A DNA stretch of 64,000 nt from Capniomyces stellatus (lineage: Eukaryota; Kickxellomycota; Harpellomycetes; Harpellales; Legeriomycetaceae). Below, one piece after another: positions 24,192 to 35,011 of the stretch. The stretch covers positions 124,001 through 188,000 of the forward strand of contig LUVW01000012.1 in the NCBI GenBank assembly GCA_001661515.1, in the 5' to 3' direction. Positions within the stretch are counted from its first letter, which is position 1. Every line of letters starts with the position of its first letter. The notes beneath the pieces are model-generated. The model worked only from the letters and a program-made list of their open reading frames with translations, had not been told where the DNA came from and did no database searches. The translations under genes and the position numbers were made by a program.

Positions 24192-25719
24192 CTCCAGAAG
24201 CTAGGCAAAAAAAAAAACCCTCGGCCAAGCTCGCGGGATAGACTAAAGCTTTGGCCAAGTCAAGTCGGCTTGGCCAGTAAACCACACAAGAACCAAAAAT
24301 ATGGACCCGTGGCACTGGCATCAACACTTTACTCATAATACCTTTACTTTCCAACACCCTCAAAGACACCACCTCCTCCTCCTTCGCACAACGTTTTCGG
24401 TATCTAAATGTATTATCTTTTCTTTTTTTTACTAAAAAAAGACCTTGAGGTCCTTCCTGACTTTTCCGCCCACTTTCTGTAAATGTAAAAGTAGTTGGTG
24501 GAAAAGAAAGCTCAAGTCTTGCTTGCCACTATAATGACGCGTAAATAGACTGTTGTACTTTACAGAGTCTTTTTTATTTCTAAAGAAACTCTAGCCTCAA
24601 CTCTAATAGCCTGGCTCTGCTTTAGTTTTGAACTATTAACACGTTTGTTATAATATATGCTTATCTGTATTTGTTTTGTAAAGACAATGGTTTTACTAGC
24701 CATTCCTTGCATCATAGTTCATATTTAGTCTAGTAAATATCTTTATTCCAGTATTTTTATTGTTTTACTTAATTCAACACAACTTTTACCAGACGTTTCT
24801 AATTAATAAATTATCTACTAAGCATCTTCATGCCCTTTTTTTTTTACCGAAATTGTTTTGTGTTCTTTCTTTTCCTTTGGAGACAGAACAAAAATAAATT
24901 CTATTGCCAATAAATCACATAAATATAAAATATAAAATATAAAACTAAATAATATATTGAACAATAAAGTCGAGTTTTTGCGCGATGCTACTGGTGTTCG
25001 ATGGTGGTGCAAAATAAAAATACATTGTGTGTATCTCTGTCCAGTAGTCTAAGATTTATGTTTCATTATCATACACACACGTACCTCCCCTGTCTGAAGC
25101 AGCTCAAACCTGCTTACTAAACAGGCTTTACTGCCTGATAGATAATAACGCTTTGTTCTGCATTACGACTATTCTTACAATGTTCGGACTATTAACTAGA
25201 GTTTTTATTGTTTTGTGGTCCCTTGGGATAATTAAGGCGTTTAAAACAGGTTCAATTTTCAACAATCAAACAGGCCTTTTCAACGACATGAATATGTTTA
25301 TTGTCTTGTAACAATTCGCCTTTAACACAATATCTTGATGTTTCAGGTTCGCTTTAAAGACCTTAAACAGACGCCTTGTTGGATGATGTCGACATTTTAT
25401 AATACACTGGACTTGTAACCATTTTTACTTTTAGAATAAAATGCCTATGTTAGGTTATTATTGCTCAATTTATCCTCAACTATGCGTAACGATTGAATGC
25501 TATTTATTTTTTTGTGAATACTATTTTTATTACTATTTATTGTCGAATTCTGAATACAAACACTTGTGCAGCAAAAGTTTGGTTATATTACCGGAAAGCA
25601 CCTTCAGACGAACACTAATCTTGTGGGACACATCATTTAGTATTAAAAGACGGCGTGTATCTCTACACACCGATTTGCTTTCTCACTGCATGCCAAACAC
25701 CAAACAGGAACACATAACA

Positions 25720-25827
25720 TTTGTGCTCTTTTTTGTACTATTCTTCATTGAAATGTTTGCGCTCTTTTTTGTATTATTATTTATTGAAGTGTTTGCGCCC
25801 TCTTTTGTACTATTATTTATTGAATTG
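25720..25827. repeat. 36-bp tandem repeat, three copies
   Basis: Three consecutive 36-bp units (25720-25755, 25756-25791, 25792-25827) differ by a few substitutions and no indels. Because 36 is a multiple of three, the plus-strand frame starting at 25441 reads them as three hydrophobic 12-residue units ending in FIE. That 144-codon frame resembles nothing known, so I do not call it a gene. Confidence 0.85.
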
Positions 25828-28800
25828 CCTTGTATTATTTTACATTGTATTGTTCTATGTTTTCTCTCTCTATAAAGAACAAGCAAAACGGGAAGTTTAG
25901 TATTCTTCAAGGTCACACGCTTTCTTTGAGTACCTTTTTGTATTACACGCTTATTACCGAATCTATTACTAGCAGCATACAACTATGCAGCCCAGCTAGC
26001 GCATATAATCTTATTCGCCCTTGTTTTGTAAATACAGTTTTATATAATTGAGTCAATGTGCCTGTGCATTGATGTTTAATGTCTGAAAATGAGCATGGAC
26101 ATGCGTGTATTTGTGCGAAACGGACGTTTAATCTGAACAACGTCGCATTTTATTCACATGTATTCCCTTAGTTTCAGCTAGTTCCTGGCATATTTTTCAG
26201 GCAAGAATTTAACGACTTCAAACAAAACGCCTGTCTATTGGCTGTGATGTATTTCTTCGGATGTTTAGATTTCTACATGTAAACATCATGCGAAGCATAT
26301 TTCGAGCCTTTTATTACTAGCATTGTAAGACATTTCGAGCATTTATGTTTCCGACTGTTTCAGAAGATTAGCCTAACCAAACTTTGCTTAAAAAATATTT
26401 CAGTAATTACGCAAGTCAGAATTTTACGCTTGGATATTACGCTTGGATAGTACGCTGTTCGGAACAGCCTACTTTGAGTGAATAAATATTCAAATGGCCA
26501 TCACTGTTTGAAACCCAGTTAAAACTATATGGGGTTATATTTAAACTGACTTAGTTTGACGTTTTGATGTGTAAATTCTTTGAACCAGGCTAATTCAAGC
26601 TCCGCCTATCGGCCACAGTATATATATGGTATTTGCACCACTTTTTACAAACCAAGTCATATTTACGGTGATTTTAGTACGCTGCACATCATTTTCGATT
26701 GTTTAAACAAAGCTAAAGCGGAATCTTACTGAATATATTTCTGGATTACTAGCTTGGAGGTACAACCAAGCAGAAGCCCGTCTTAATATCAACCGCATAG
26801 AAGATTTTAATGTGATACACGAATGACGATTTTTTGATACATCTATGACTAACATTGCTTAGTTTCTATCAACGCGCTTACAATAACAATTCTAGACCAA
26901 CCCACAATTATACGAAACCTCGTTGGGTCTCCGGAAAGAAGAAGATGCCAACGGTAAAATAAATAACATATTTAATTAAAAACTAAAAATAAAAGTTTAA
27001 AAAAAATAAAATAAAAAAAAAAGTTTCAATAGAAACAAATCTCAAAAGCAAATCATAATTTCAATAATAAAAAAAACAAATCATAAATACAAATTTCAAA
27101 AATAAAAGCAAAATCATTAAAAAGCAAATAAAGCCAGCTTATAAACAAAAAAGAGCAAAGAAAAAAAATCTTTGTTTGCAAAGCAAGTGTTTAGAATGCT
27201 TGGGAGTGTACCCCAGCACAATACTATTGACCCAATTTCCGTTTATTAAGTCTACGTACAAGCCGTGGTAGCGATTGATCTTATGTTCAGCATCATGATG
27301 TTTATACATAGCCTGCTCTCTTCGCGGAATTCAAAAAAAAAGCCGAGCTTTTGCTTGATGCAAATACATGTTGGGGTTCATACGAGAGACTATTAAAGAA
27401 ACAGGGTATGAAAAAAAGAGGACCTTTTTCTTCTACATTGCAATGAAACTGGGACAGGCAAATCGATTTTATTGAAATATGTTTGGTTCTATTTACCTTG
27501 CGAATTTTGCAATATATCTCAAAAAAATAGCAAGTGAAGCAACGTAAAAAGATACGTTTGGAGTTAATTTCTCCATCTTGAAGAGTTTACATAACAAAAT
27601 ACTAAAGTTTACAACTTTGGGGTTGGTCAAGTAGTTGCTTCAAATAAAGTTTATCCAATGCGGTTTGTTTTGGCGAGAGGTTGATTCCTAAGGTTCAAGA
27701 GATAATTTACCCGGTGTAAAATTATTCGCTCAGGAACAAAAAAAAAAGAGCTGCCATTTCACAAAACGTCACCGGCTAAACTCGAAATATACCACAAACT
27801 AGACAAATTGAGCAAATAAAACAAAAACCTTAACATTTGCTGTTTTTTTTTGCTCAAAAAGCCTATAGAATATGCAATAGTTGCTCATGGTGTGTTTTAA
27901 TTTGAAAACAAGATGATTGCTTGTGATGCCCAAGATAATTTGATCCAGCTTAACTGTTGCTTTCACCTCCCTAAAAGTTGCTTTGTAATCAGAACAAAAC
28001 ATGATAGCAATAGGTCAATAAAAAAAAACATAGCAATGGGTGGTTGGGGTGGAAGAATCAGATAAATATTGTTTTGGAATAAATAATAAATGAAGTTAAA
28101 TTGACGTACACTTGTTTACCGCAGTAGGATCACACCATAGACTTCGAACGAATCGATGCGTAGCTTAAATAGAAAAAGCCAAAGTCACTCTTACCCATCC
28201 ATCACTTTCATCAACTACGCCATGTTTGTGATTACTAATAGAACTTGAATTGTGAAAAAATTTAAAGCCAACTCTTGATGTTGCCATTATGACTTGTAAG
28301 AGCGCAAGGTAATAAAAAAAGTAATAATTGCATGATACTTTGATGAATTTATAAAATCACTGTCTATTATTTAAACAGTAGTAAAGATAACTGGCTATTG
28401 GTATGCCAATTATATCGTAGGTATAATGCAAACTGAAAGTTGCAAATAACAAAAGTTTGGCATATTGGTATTTGAGAAAGGGAAAAGGCATTAATTTGCA
28501 CTTTATTTCTCCAATAGCTTTGTTGAGTTGAAACGCATTTATTGTTTTGTTTGCGTTCTTAGAACACTTGGGCTTGGAATTTCGAATTGTCTAGATCTCA
28601 GAGTATTAATTTCTTTAGGATGTTGCCAAAATTAATCATGGTTTTGTAAAGTAAAGTATATTTGGTATGATTACAATAAATAAAGCAAAAAAGCTATTGG
28701 TATAAAAAAACAGTAGTTGAAAAGCCAAATGTACAGAACCACCAATATTATAAATTAAAATGTATTCTTGGCCAATGGTGGAGACTAGATATGCTTTCAT

Positions 28801-29090
28801 ATAACAGCCATCAAGTTTAAAAGGGTAAATCAAATTGATCTTGTGTATGAATGATTAGTAAAGTACTTGGGTTTGCTGAGTTGGGATTGGGCAAAATATA
28901 CACACATATAATGGGCAACTGGCACCAGGCATATCATATTCTAATTCAAATTGTTAGAACTGAGCTGAGTAAGAGAAAAAGAGTTTTGATCAAAAATTTG
29001 GCGCTCATTTGTTGCCTAAATAACTTATTTGGTGTTCTGACATTGTTAAGTCGAAAGAATCTTGGCCTAGCTGAAAAAAATAGAGTGAAT

Positions 29091-29150
29091 AAATGGGACA
29101 AAGGATGAGCAAATGGGGCAAAAAATGAACAAATGGGGCAATAAAAAAAA
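29091..29150. repeat. 20-bp tandem repeat, about three copies
   Basis: Units beginning AAATGGGACA or AAATGGGGCA repeat every 20 bp, followed by a poly(A) run. Confidence 0.75.
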
Positions 29151-29472
29151 AAAAATGTGAGAATAAAAGTGATATTTCAAAAGCCGAAACTATTAATACT
29201 GACGCATAATACAGATTGATTTATACTTTTCACCACATTAGGAAATCAATTAAAATAAAATAAGACACGCTGCTACTGCCATAGCTAAAAAGCAAGCTAA
29301 ATACAAATACCCAAAATACAATAAAACTAGTTTAACGGCTAATAGCGTCTTTCTCTATCGTGCCTTTGTTAAACTATATCTATAATAGATAATAATACAT
29401 AAACAAACATCACTTTATATAGTCTATATCCCAAGTAAAATCCAAATACCAGGTTATATATACCAATAAGGG

Positions 29473-29580
29473 GACATAAACATAAACATAAACATAAACA
29501 GAGACAGAGACAGAGACAGAGACAGAGACAGAGACAGAGACAGAGACAGAAACAGAAACAGAAACAGAAACAGAAACAGT
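29473..29580 (+). repeat. Composite hexamer array in the leader of FA2H copy B
   Basis: About 18 hexamers in three blocks: ACATAA (4), ACAGAG (about 8), ACAGAA (about 5). The array ends 12 bases before the ATG at 29593 and contains no ATG, so it probably forms an unstructured, purine-rich 5' UTR. On the opposite strand it yields spurious Leu-Cys and Leu-Ser frames. Confidence 0.9.
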
Positions 29581-29592
29581 AGCAAAAATAAA

Positions 29593-30660
29593 ATGGTAGT
29601 CGGTGCAACAGATACTACTTTTGAACGGACAAAAAAGTCAACCAACAGAGGGATAACCAGGGCTGAGGTTTCTCTTCACAATTCAAAAGACTCCATGTGG
29701 ATGATTCATGAAAATAAAGTGTATGATATAACTGGGTTTGTCGATGATCACCCTGGAGGTTTTGAATGGCTGGCAAAGTTTGCGGGATCTGACGTTGGAA
29801 AGATCATGGGCGATGGTGATTTGCACAAGCATTCTTCTTCAGCTTACGAGATATTAAAGTCAAATGTCGTCGGGGATATCGCAGAGAAAGACGTTTGGGA
29901 CATTTCGGATAAAAATAGTCAAAATATCACCGCTCAGAAAATATCAGACAAGTTTATAGACCCAACTAAACCGATATTTAAACAAATGTGGAATTCTTCA
30001 TATACAAAGGCATTTTACTTGGAGCAAGTCCACATTCCTCGACATTTGCCTGGACCCGCAGTATATTTTGAAAACGAGATTTTGGAAATATTTACTCGTA
30101 CTCCTTGGTACGTGGTCCCTTTGCTATGGCTGCCAGTGTCGGCTATTATATGGTACCTTGGGCTTAAATACACCACATCAGACGTCTTAAACAAATCTTT
30201 TGTTTTAGGTATAGTTTTGTGGACTTTGTCCGAGTACCTTATTCACCGCTTTGTTTTCCACATTGATGCTATGATCCCCGAGGGCACTTTGTCACAAGTG
30301 GCGCATTTTACTTTACACGGATTCCATCACTTTTTGCCAATGGATAGCATGCGTCTAGTAATGCCCCCAGTCCTAACTCTATTCTTATCTTCGTTTATAT
30401 ACCCAATCATCACAACTATTTTCCCACCAGGAATTCACCACGGCGTTTTGAGCGGCCTGTTGTTTACATATGTACTCTACGATGAAACGCATTATTGGCT
30501 ACATCATGGCCACTTTAAAGTCAATTTCATCAAAAAGCTCAAGTCTTACCACCTTGAACACCACTACCGCTCCTTCAACTATGGGTTTGGTATCACATCA
30601 GACTTTTGGGATAAAGTATTTGGAACCACTTTTGAACACGAACCAAAGATTGTAGAGTAG
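29593..30660 (+). CDS. SCS7/FA2H: Fatty acid 2-hydroxylase with N-terminal cytochrome b5 domain, copy B
   Basis: Intronless, 355 aa, same architecture as copy A at 1029-2099. The cytochrome b5 domain carries HPGG (53-56) and a second His in LHKHSS. Hydroxylase His clusters are HRFVFH, HFTLHGFHH, HYWLHH and HLEHH, all intact, so catalytic competence in sphingolipid fatty acid 2-hydroxylation is expected. The two copies share the block FYLEQVHIP, the TPWYVVP segment and the C-terminal YGFGITSDFWD-type motif, but differ over most of the b5 domain and membrane helices. They are therefore old paralogues rather than a recent duplication. The start at 29593 directly follows a hexamer-repeat leader. 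Confidence 0.95.
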   Translation: MVVGATDTTFERTKKSTNRGITRAEVSLHNSKDSMWMIHENKVYDITGFVDDHPGGFEWLAKFAGSDVGKIMGDGDLHKHSSSAYEILKSNVVGDIAEKDVWDISDKNSQNITAQKISDKFIDPTKPIFKQMWNSSYTKAFYLEQVHIPRHLPGPAVYFENEILEIFTRTPWYVVPLLWLPVSAIIWYLGLKYTTSDVLNKSFVLGIVLWTLSEYLIHRFVFHIDAMIPEGTLSQVAHFTLHGFHHFLPMDSMRLVMPPVLTLFLSSFIYPIITTIFPPGIHHGVLSGLLFTYVLYDETHYWLHHGHFKVNFIKKLKSYHLEHHYRSFNYGFGITSDFWDKVFGTTFEHEPKIVE

Positions 30661-31556
30661 TTTTTTTTTCCCTAGGGTATGTTCATCCTTCAGATTATTT
30701 GCTCTATTTTTTTACTATACACACATATATATATATATATATACAAGCCCAATTTTATTTTATATATTTTTTTTTGTTTATTTCAATTAATAAACTGTAC
30801 ACCACCATCACCATTATTTCTAATATTATGCTTTACTTTAACCAAGCACGAGGACATGGCGTTTTATAAAAATGTTATGTCTTTATATGTTTATTGTACA
30901 CGGCGTTGGGAATCTTGGATAAAGTGTCCTTGTTGATGTGAATATACTAAATCCATTGTTGGGCAAACAAATGAAGCAGCTCAGGCTGGTAGCAGTTGAT
31001 CAAGCAAAAGAAAGATAAAGAGCTACATTCCATAGGTATATTGAGTACTGGGGTTATAATAGCACTTTTTAACTCTTGGTCCAGAAAGTTAGCTTGGCCT
31101 TTTTCTTTTTTCCTTTTTATTTATTGAAATAGGCCTTTTTTCTTTTTGTCCATTGAATTGTAAACGTGATTTCAAAAAGTAGAACATACGCTTTTTTCTT
31201 TTTTTATATATTGAAATATTACGCCTTTTTTCTGATCATCAAGAAAGTTTCTAGTAATTAATTTATTTATTTAAATGATTTGTTGACTACAAAATCAATT
31301 CCATTAGTTTTTTTTTTTTTTAAAAAAAAAATTGTAGTAAATAGAAAATTATACGTCAATTTCGATTTCGATTTCAAAAGAAATTTATACGCCAATAATG
31401 ACTAAAAAAAAAGGACTGTGCTGACCCTCTTTCTCAAACACAAACTTTAACGCCAAGCTACCACAATAAAAAAAGAAACTTTAATGCCAAGCTAAGGAAA
31501 TCTATGTTATATATAAAAAATTCAGTAGATATATAGTTCAAATAAAGTAGCCAAAG
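30661..31556. other. Intergenic DNA, T-rich runs
   Basis: No gene is seen. It contains an (AT)n run at about 30725-30742, several diverged copies of a T-rich phrase around CCTTTTTTCTTTTT (31100-31220), and a T14/A10 run near 31307-31330 that could fold back on itself. The last few hundred bases are the likely promoter of the methyltransferase gene. Confidence 0.6.
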
Positions 31557-32306
31557 ATGAAAAACGCGGTTTCATACGATGAAAAAGAGTACTGGATTTC
31601 TAGATTCGAGAGGGAAGAGGCTTTTGAATGGCTGTTGGATTACAAGTCGCTGGAAGATCTGTTCAAGCTGAATTGTAATAAGGGCGATCGGATCCTTAAT
31701 TTAGGCTGTGGAAACTCGAGGATTCCATTTGACTGGTACGAGAATGGATATGGGCCATCTTTAAATGTTGACTATTGCGAAAACGTGGTTTGTAAAATGC
31801 ACGAGCTAACACATAAAATATACTCCAAAGAGATTGAATTAGACTCGAGTAAAACAAGTACAGAGACGAGATCGAGTGGGGAGAGTAGTAGGGAGAGAGT
31901 ATTAATCCAGAGTAATAATATTGAACAGATTTTCAACACCAACAGTTTGATTCCGCAGTGGATGTCTGTTGATGTATTGAACATGGGTTGTTTTCCAGAA
32001 GAGTTTTTTGATTTTGTATTTGATAAGAGTACCTCTGATGCAATTTCGTGTGGCGACGAGGATGGGGAAATTTTGAGGAGGCTAGAGAGGGAAGTTTATA
32101 GAGTTGTTAGAAAGGGTGGTGTTTGGTTGTCCGTTTCTTATTCCAGTTCAAGGTGGGATCATGTAATTAGTAAAAATGTGGATTGGGATATAAAGGTAGT
32201 CAATATAGAGTCCAAATCCGAGGCTGAAGCCACTACCAGTGGCTCTGGGGCAATAGTGAACAGGCCGGTGATGTACCAAAATTGTTTTATATTTAGAAAG
32301 CTATAG
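31557..32306 (+). CDS. SAM-dependent methyltransferase, EEF1AKMT4/METTL13-like
   Basis: Intronless, 249 aa. The family is a class I (Rossmann) methyltransferase related to the EEF1AKMT4 and METTL13 N-terminal domains, which methylate lysine in translation elongation factor 1A. The order of features fits that family: a YW...RFE start (residues about 12-20), EWLLDY, motif I LNLGCGNS (47-54) for SAM binding, NVDY (acidic loop), the FDFVFDKSTSDA motif II/III region, and a terminal strand with FIFRKL. A 25-residue Ser/Thr-rich insert near residues 95-120 is unusual. The substrate is inferred from family only. Copy B of FA2H lies upstream on the same strand. Confidence 0.82.
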   Translation: MKNAVSYDEKEYWISRFEREEAFEWLLDYKSLEDLFKLNCNKGDRILNLGCGNSRIPFDWYENGYGPSLNVDYCENVVCKMHELTHKIYSKEIELDSSKTSTETRSSGESSRERVLIQSNNIEQIFNTNSLIPQWMSVDVLNMGCFPEEFFDFVFDKSTSDAISCGDEDGEILRRLEREVYRVVRKGGVWLSVSYSSSRWDHVISKNVDWDIKVVNIESKSEAEATTSGSGAIVNRPVMYQNCFIFRKL

Positions 32307-32943
32307 ACGTTAGACATTTTTTTTTCAAGGCATTTTGTGTAAAACAAACACTGTTACAGGAATTTATGATTGAGTTGGGTTGAAGTGAAATAAATCGAGA
32401 TGAAGCAATAGTTAGGTGATTGTCTAGATAGAGTCAAGTGGTACTACCTAAATTGACAGCGTATGAGCACTAAACTAAAACTGCGAATTTGGTCTTTACA
32501 AAGGTTGGTACTGGGCTAAGAAACTCGATTCTGTGCTATATGAGACTAATTAAAGCGCTTGATTTAGTTATCCGAGTTAATTATTCACTTTATTTTTTCT
32601 GAATTAATCATGTGGCTTAACTGCTTCAAACGACAAGACATTTTGAACAAAGACAAATAGATCAACAGCACTAATTTGCAATCGAGTTATTACTGGATCA
32701 AATACAATTGTAAACAAAAAAAAATTTGAAGGGGAAAAAAAAGAAGCCTACTTTGTGGAAAATAAAAATATGTTGATAAAAAGTCACGTTGCAACCATGT
32801 TAACCAAGCCGCGTTACTATTTTAAACTTGCGGTGAATCAGGATCATTAAAAACGACTATTGCATTACAATGCACAAAAAGCAAAATATCCAAAAAAAGA
32901 CCAAGCTGAAAGCCAAGTAAATTAAAACAAAGATTTGCGGATA
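32307..32943. other. Intergenic DNA between methyltransferase and dioxygenase genes
   Basis: AT-rich, no open frame of note, no repeats beyond short homopolymers. It probably holds the 3' end of the upstream gene and the promoter of the next one. Confidence 0.6.
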
Positions 32944-34032
32944 ATGTTGGCCATTAAGAAAGAGCAAGTATTGAGCTTTATGAAAAACGGGTACCTTGTC
33001 ATAGACAATTTCTTGAGCCAGGTGGAGCTAGAAGCTTTGGAGGAGGAATCGAATCTGCTAGCTAATTATGTGATGGAAAAAGGCGACATGGTTCATGACT
33101 GGGGTTGTATAGTAGGTAATACAGTTTTTAGTAGCGGGTGAGATTAGATGGGCAGTTGTATACCGACAGGTTGGTTAAATCCAGTTTTGCTTCTGTTTTA
33201 TCGGGGAAGATAAGGGGGTGGAGGAGGGTTACTTATTACTGGTTAGATAAGAAAAGTGAGCAAATAAACCAACCAAGTATATATATATATATATATTGAA
33301 TTATAGAACCAATGGGGTCAGGATACTTGGAAGAATCAGAGATAGCTGAGAATTCCAAAACTGATTTTAATCAGTATATAAACACGAGGATGAAAATTAC
33401 ATTATTAATACGCGTAATAATTGAAAAATACGCCTCGGTTTGTAAATGCCTTTTTCCAGCCCAAGACCAAGTTTATTTGGTAAGAAACCGAAAATAGGGT
33501 TAACGTGGTGTTCTTACTTTATTTTCAAGATAAACACAAGGATGTCTACACAGATATAATCTTGATGTGTGTTTGGGTATGCGTATAAAAGAGATGATAT
33601 GGATAAATTTAGTACAACGAACAGTATATTGTAAAACCACCCAAAACCAAAGCCGAATTCTCGTGGCATCAGGTAAGTCGTATATATTGTGTTAAGTAGT
33701 CAGCGGGAGCACTGAACTTATGGCATGCCACTAAGCTAAACAAGTAGTATACTGAACTGACTACTTTAAAGGATCGGCTGTATTTAAAGAACTTTGACGG
33801 GTTTGATAAACCTATGATTAGCTGTTGGACTCCATTATCAGACGTGAACAAGGTAAGTCCAGTGCAACGTTGTTAACTGTAATATGTAGCTACAGGCAAC
33901 TGTGATTTTTGGGTGTGGTTTACAAAACCAGAAATTATGGAGGTTTTTAAAAAAAAAACTTGATAAAAAAAACATTATATTCCATTTAGTTTAAAATCAA
34001 ATGTCAACTTTGAATTTTCTAAATTGCCTTGC

Positions 34033-34064
<32 letters not shown>

Positions 34065-34775
34065 NTAAAAAAAAAAAAAAAAAAAAAAAATTGCCTTGCG
34101 TATTCTCAGTAAATTATAATAAACCAAAGCTAAAATAAAAAACATAAGTACAATGTCCATTAAAAAAAACAAATGTGCAGTAAAAACAAAAACCAGATGT
34201 TATTATATATGAAAAAATGGTAGGAGAATGGAACAATAACAGTACTGCCGTATGACTATGGAGAACTAGGTTAGATTTGCCATATATTCAGCTCAAGAAA
34301 TGCCATTGAAATAAAAAAGCAGTGTTGAATTGTTGCTGGAGTGCAGCCTTGTGCTAAAAGATATAAATATAGGCTAATAAATAACACAGGCTATTTTGGT
34401 ATTGCATTAGGCGTTAATGACAAGACAATTGGGGCAGCTCTACAGGACAAAAATAGCTACACAGAGTACCACAAACTAGCTTCGAGCCAAGCGCTTGTGA
34501 GCGGGTGTGCTAGCCCAGAGGAGTCGCGTATCTTTAACCCGGTTGCAGACAATGATGTAGCCCAGGAAAGGGTTGTAGAGGTTAAAGCAGGGTCAGCGGT
34601 TTTTATGTCAAGCCATTTATATCACAGAAGCAAGGGGAACTATAGCAGCCGTTATCGTGTAGTTTATATGCCGCAGTTCTCTTCATCTCCAATACTCTAC
34701 AATAAACCAACATGTACTGATATAAAGCCAGACCACAGCAACATCGTTGCATACGCAGCCAGTATTCAAATATGA
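32944..34775 (+). CDS. Phytanoyl-CoA dioxygenase (PhyH) family protein
   Basis: Six exons: 32944-33115, 33307-33479, 33613-33672, 33772-33852, 34224-34269 and 34390-34775, joining in frame to 305 aa. PhyH enzymes are Fe(II)/2-oxoglutarate oxygenases that hydroxylate small molecules. The N-terminus reads KNGYLVIDNFLS, typical of the family. The iron-binding HxD motif is WHQ-D (His134, Asp136), split by intron 3. ENGTITVLP follows in exon 5, and the distal iron His with the 2-oxoglutarate-binding Arg lie in HRSKGNYSSRYR (about 256-267). The start is the ATG at 32944. Intron 4 (371 nt) is far longer than the rest and contains a poly(A) tract with an N. The exon 5 donor (GTTAGA) is weak. The physiological substrate cannot be told. 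The gene converges on RAD51. Confidence 0.87.
34021..34102. repeat. Poly(A) tract with N between two copies of a 15-nt sequence
   Basis: The sequence AAATTGCCTTGCGTA occurs at 34021-34035 and again at 34088-34102. Between them are about 29 A, an undetermined base at 34065, a T, and about 24 A. It lies in intron 4 of the PhyH-family gene. It may be a poly(A) insertion with target-site duplication or an assembly artefact. Confidence 0.85.
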
Positions 34776-35011
34776 TTGTATTTTAAAATTTATTTTCTTT
34801 TTTTTTATTGAAATGTTTTAGAATATATTTTCGTTTTAGAACGTGAAGGGTATTGGGACTTATAAATAAAAGCAAATGAAACCAAATATATAGAAATAGA
34901 AGCTAGAATATAAATACGATGAATATTGTGTTGAAGACAGATAAATAATAAAACAGTAAAAAGGCTAAAGTGCCGAGTTAAACAAAAGTTGGGTCTGCAT
35001 GATTGGATTAA

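Larger units (their letters stand above)
24192..29472. other. Gene-poor 5.3-kb stretch
   Basis: No gene could be supported. The sequence is AT-rich with poly(A) and poly(T) runs, especially 26950-27180. On the minus strand between about 29008 and 27180 several open segments look coding-like. One is a 20-codon frame from an ATG at 29008 with a hydrophobic, signal-peptide-like start; others lie near 28690-28840, 28190-28245, 27860-28002, 27607-27700, 27495-27570 and 27185-27335. Two of them end at GTAAG- or GTAAAT-type donors. They do not join into one convincing protein and match no family I know, so they are only noted. A 36-bp triple repeat and a 20-bp repeat are listed separately. Confidence 0.5.

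Noticed and set aside
25441..25875. 144-codon plus-strand frame as a membrane protein gene
   Set aside because: No family likeness; the hydrophobic part is a 36-bp repeat and the rest is ordinary AT-rich sequence. Kept just as a repeat.
29369..29645. Minus-strand frames rich in Leu-Cys and Leu-Ser
   Set aside because: Antisense reading of the hexamer leader of FA2H copy B.
33975..34172. Minus-strand poly-Phe frame
   Set aside because: Antisense of the poly(A)/N tract in a PhyH-gene intron.
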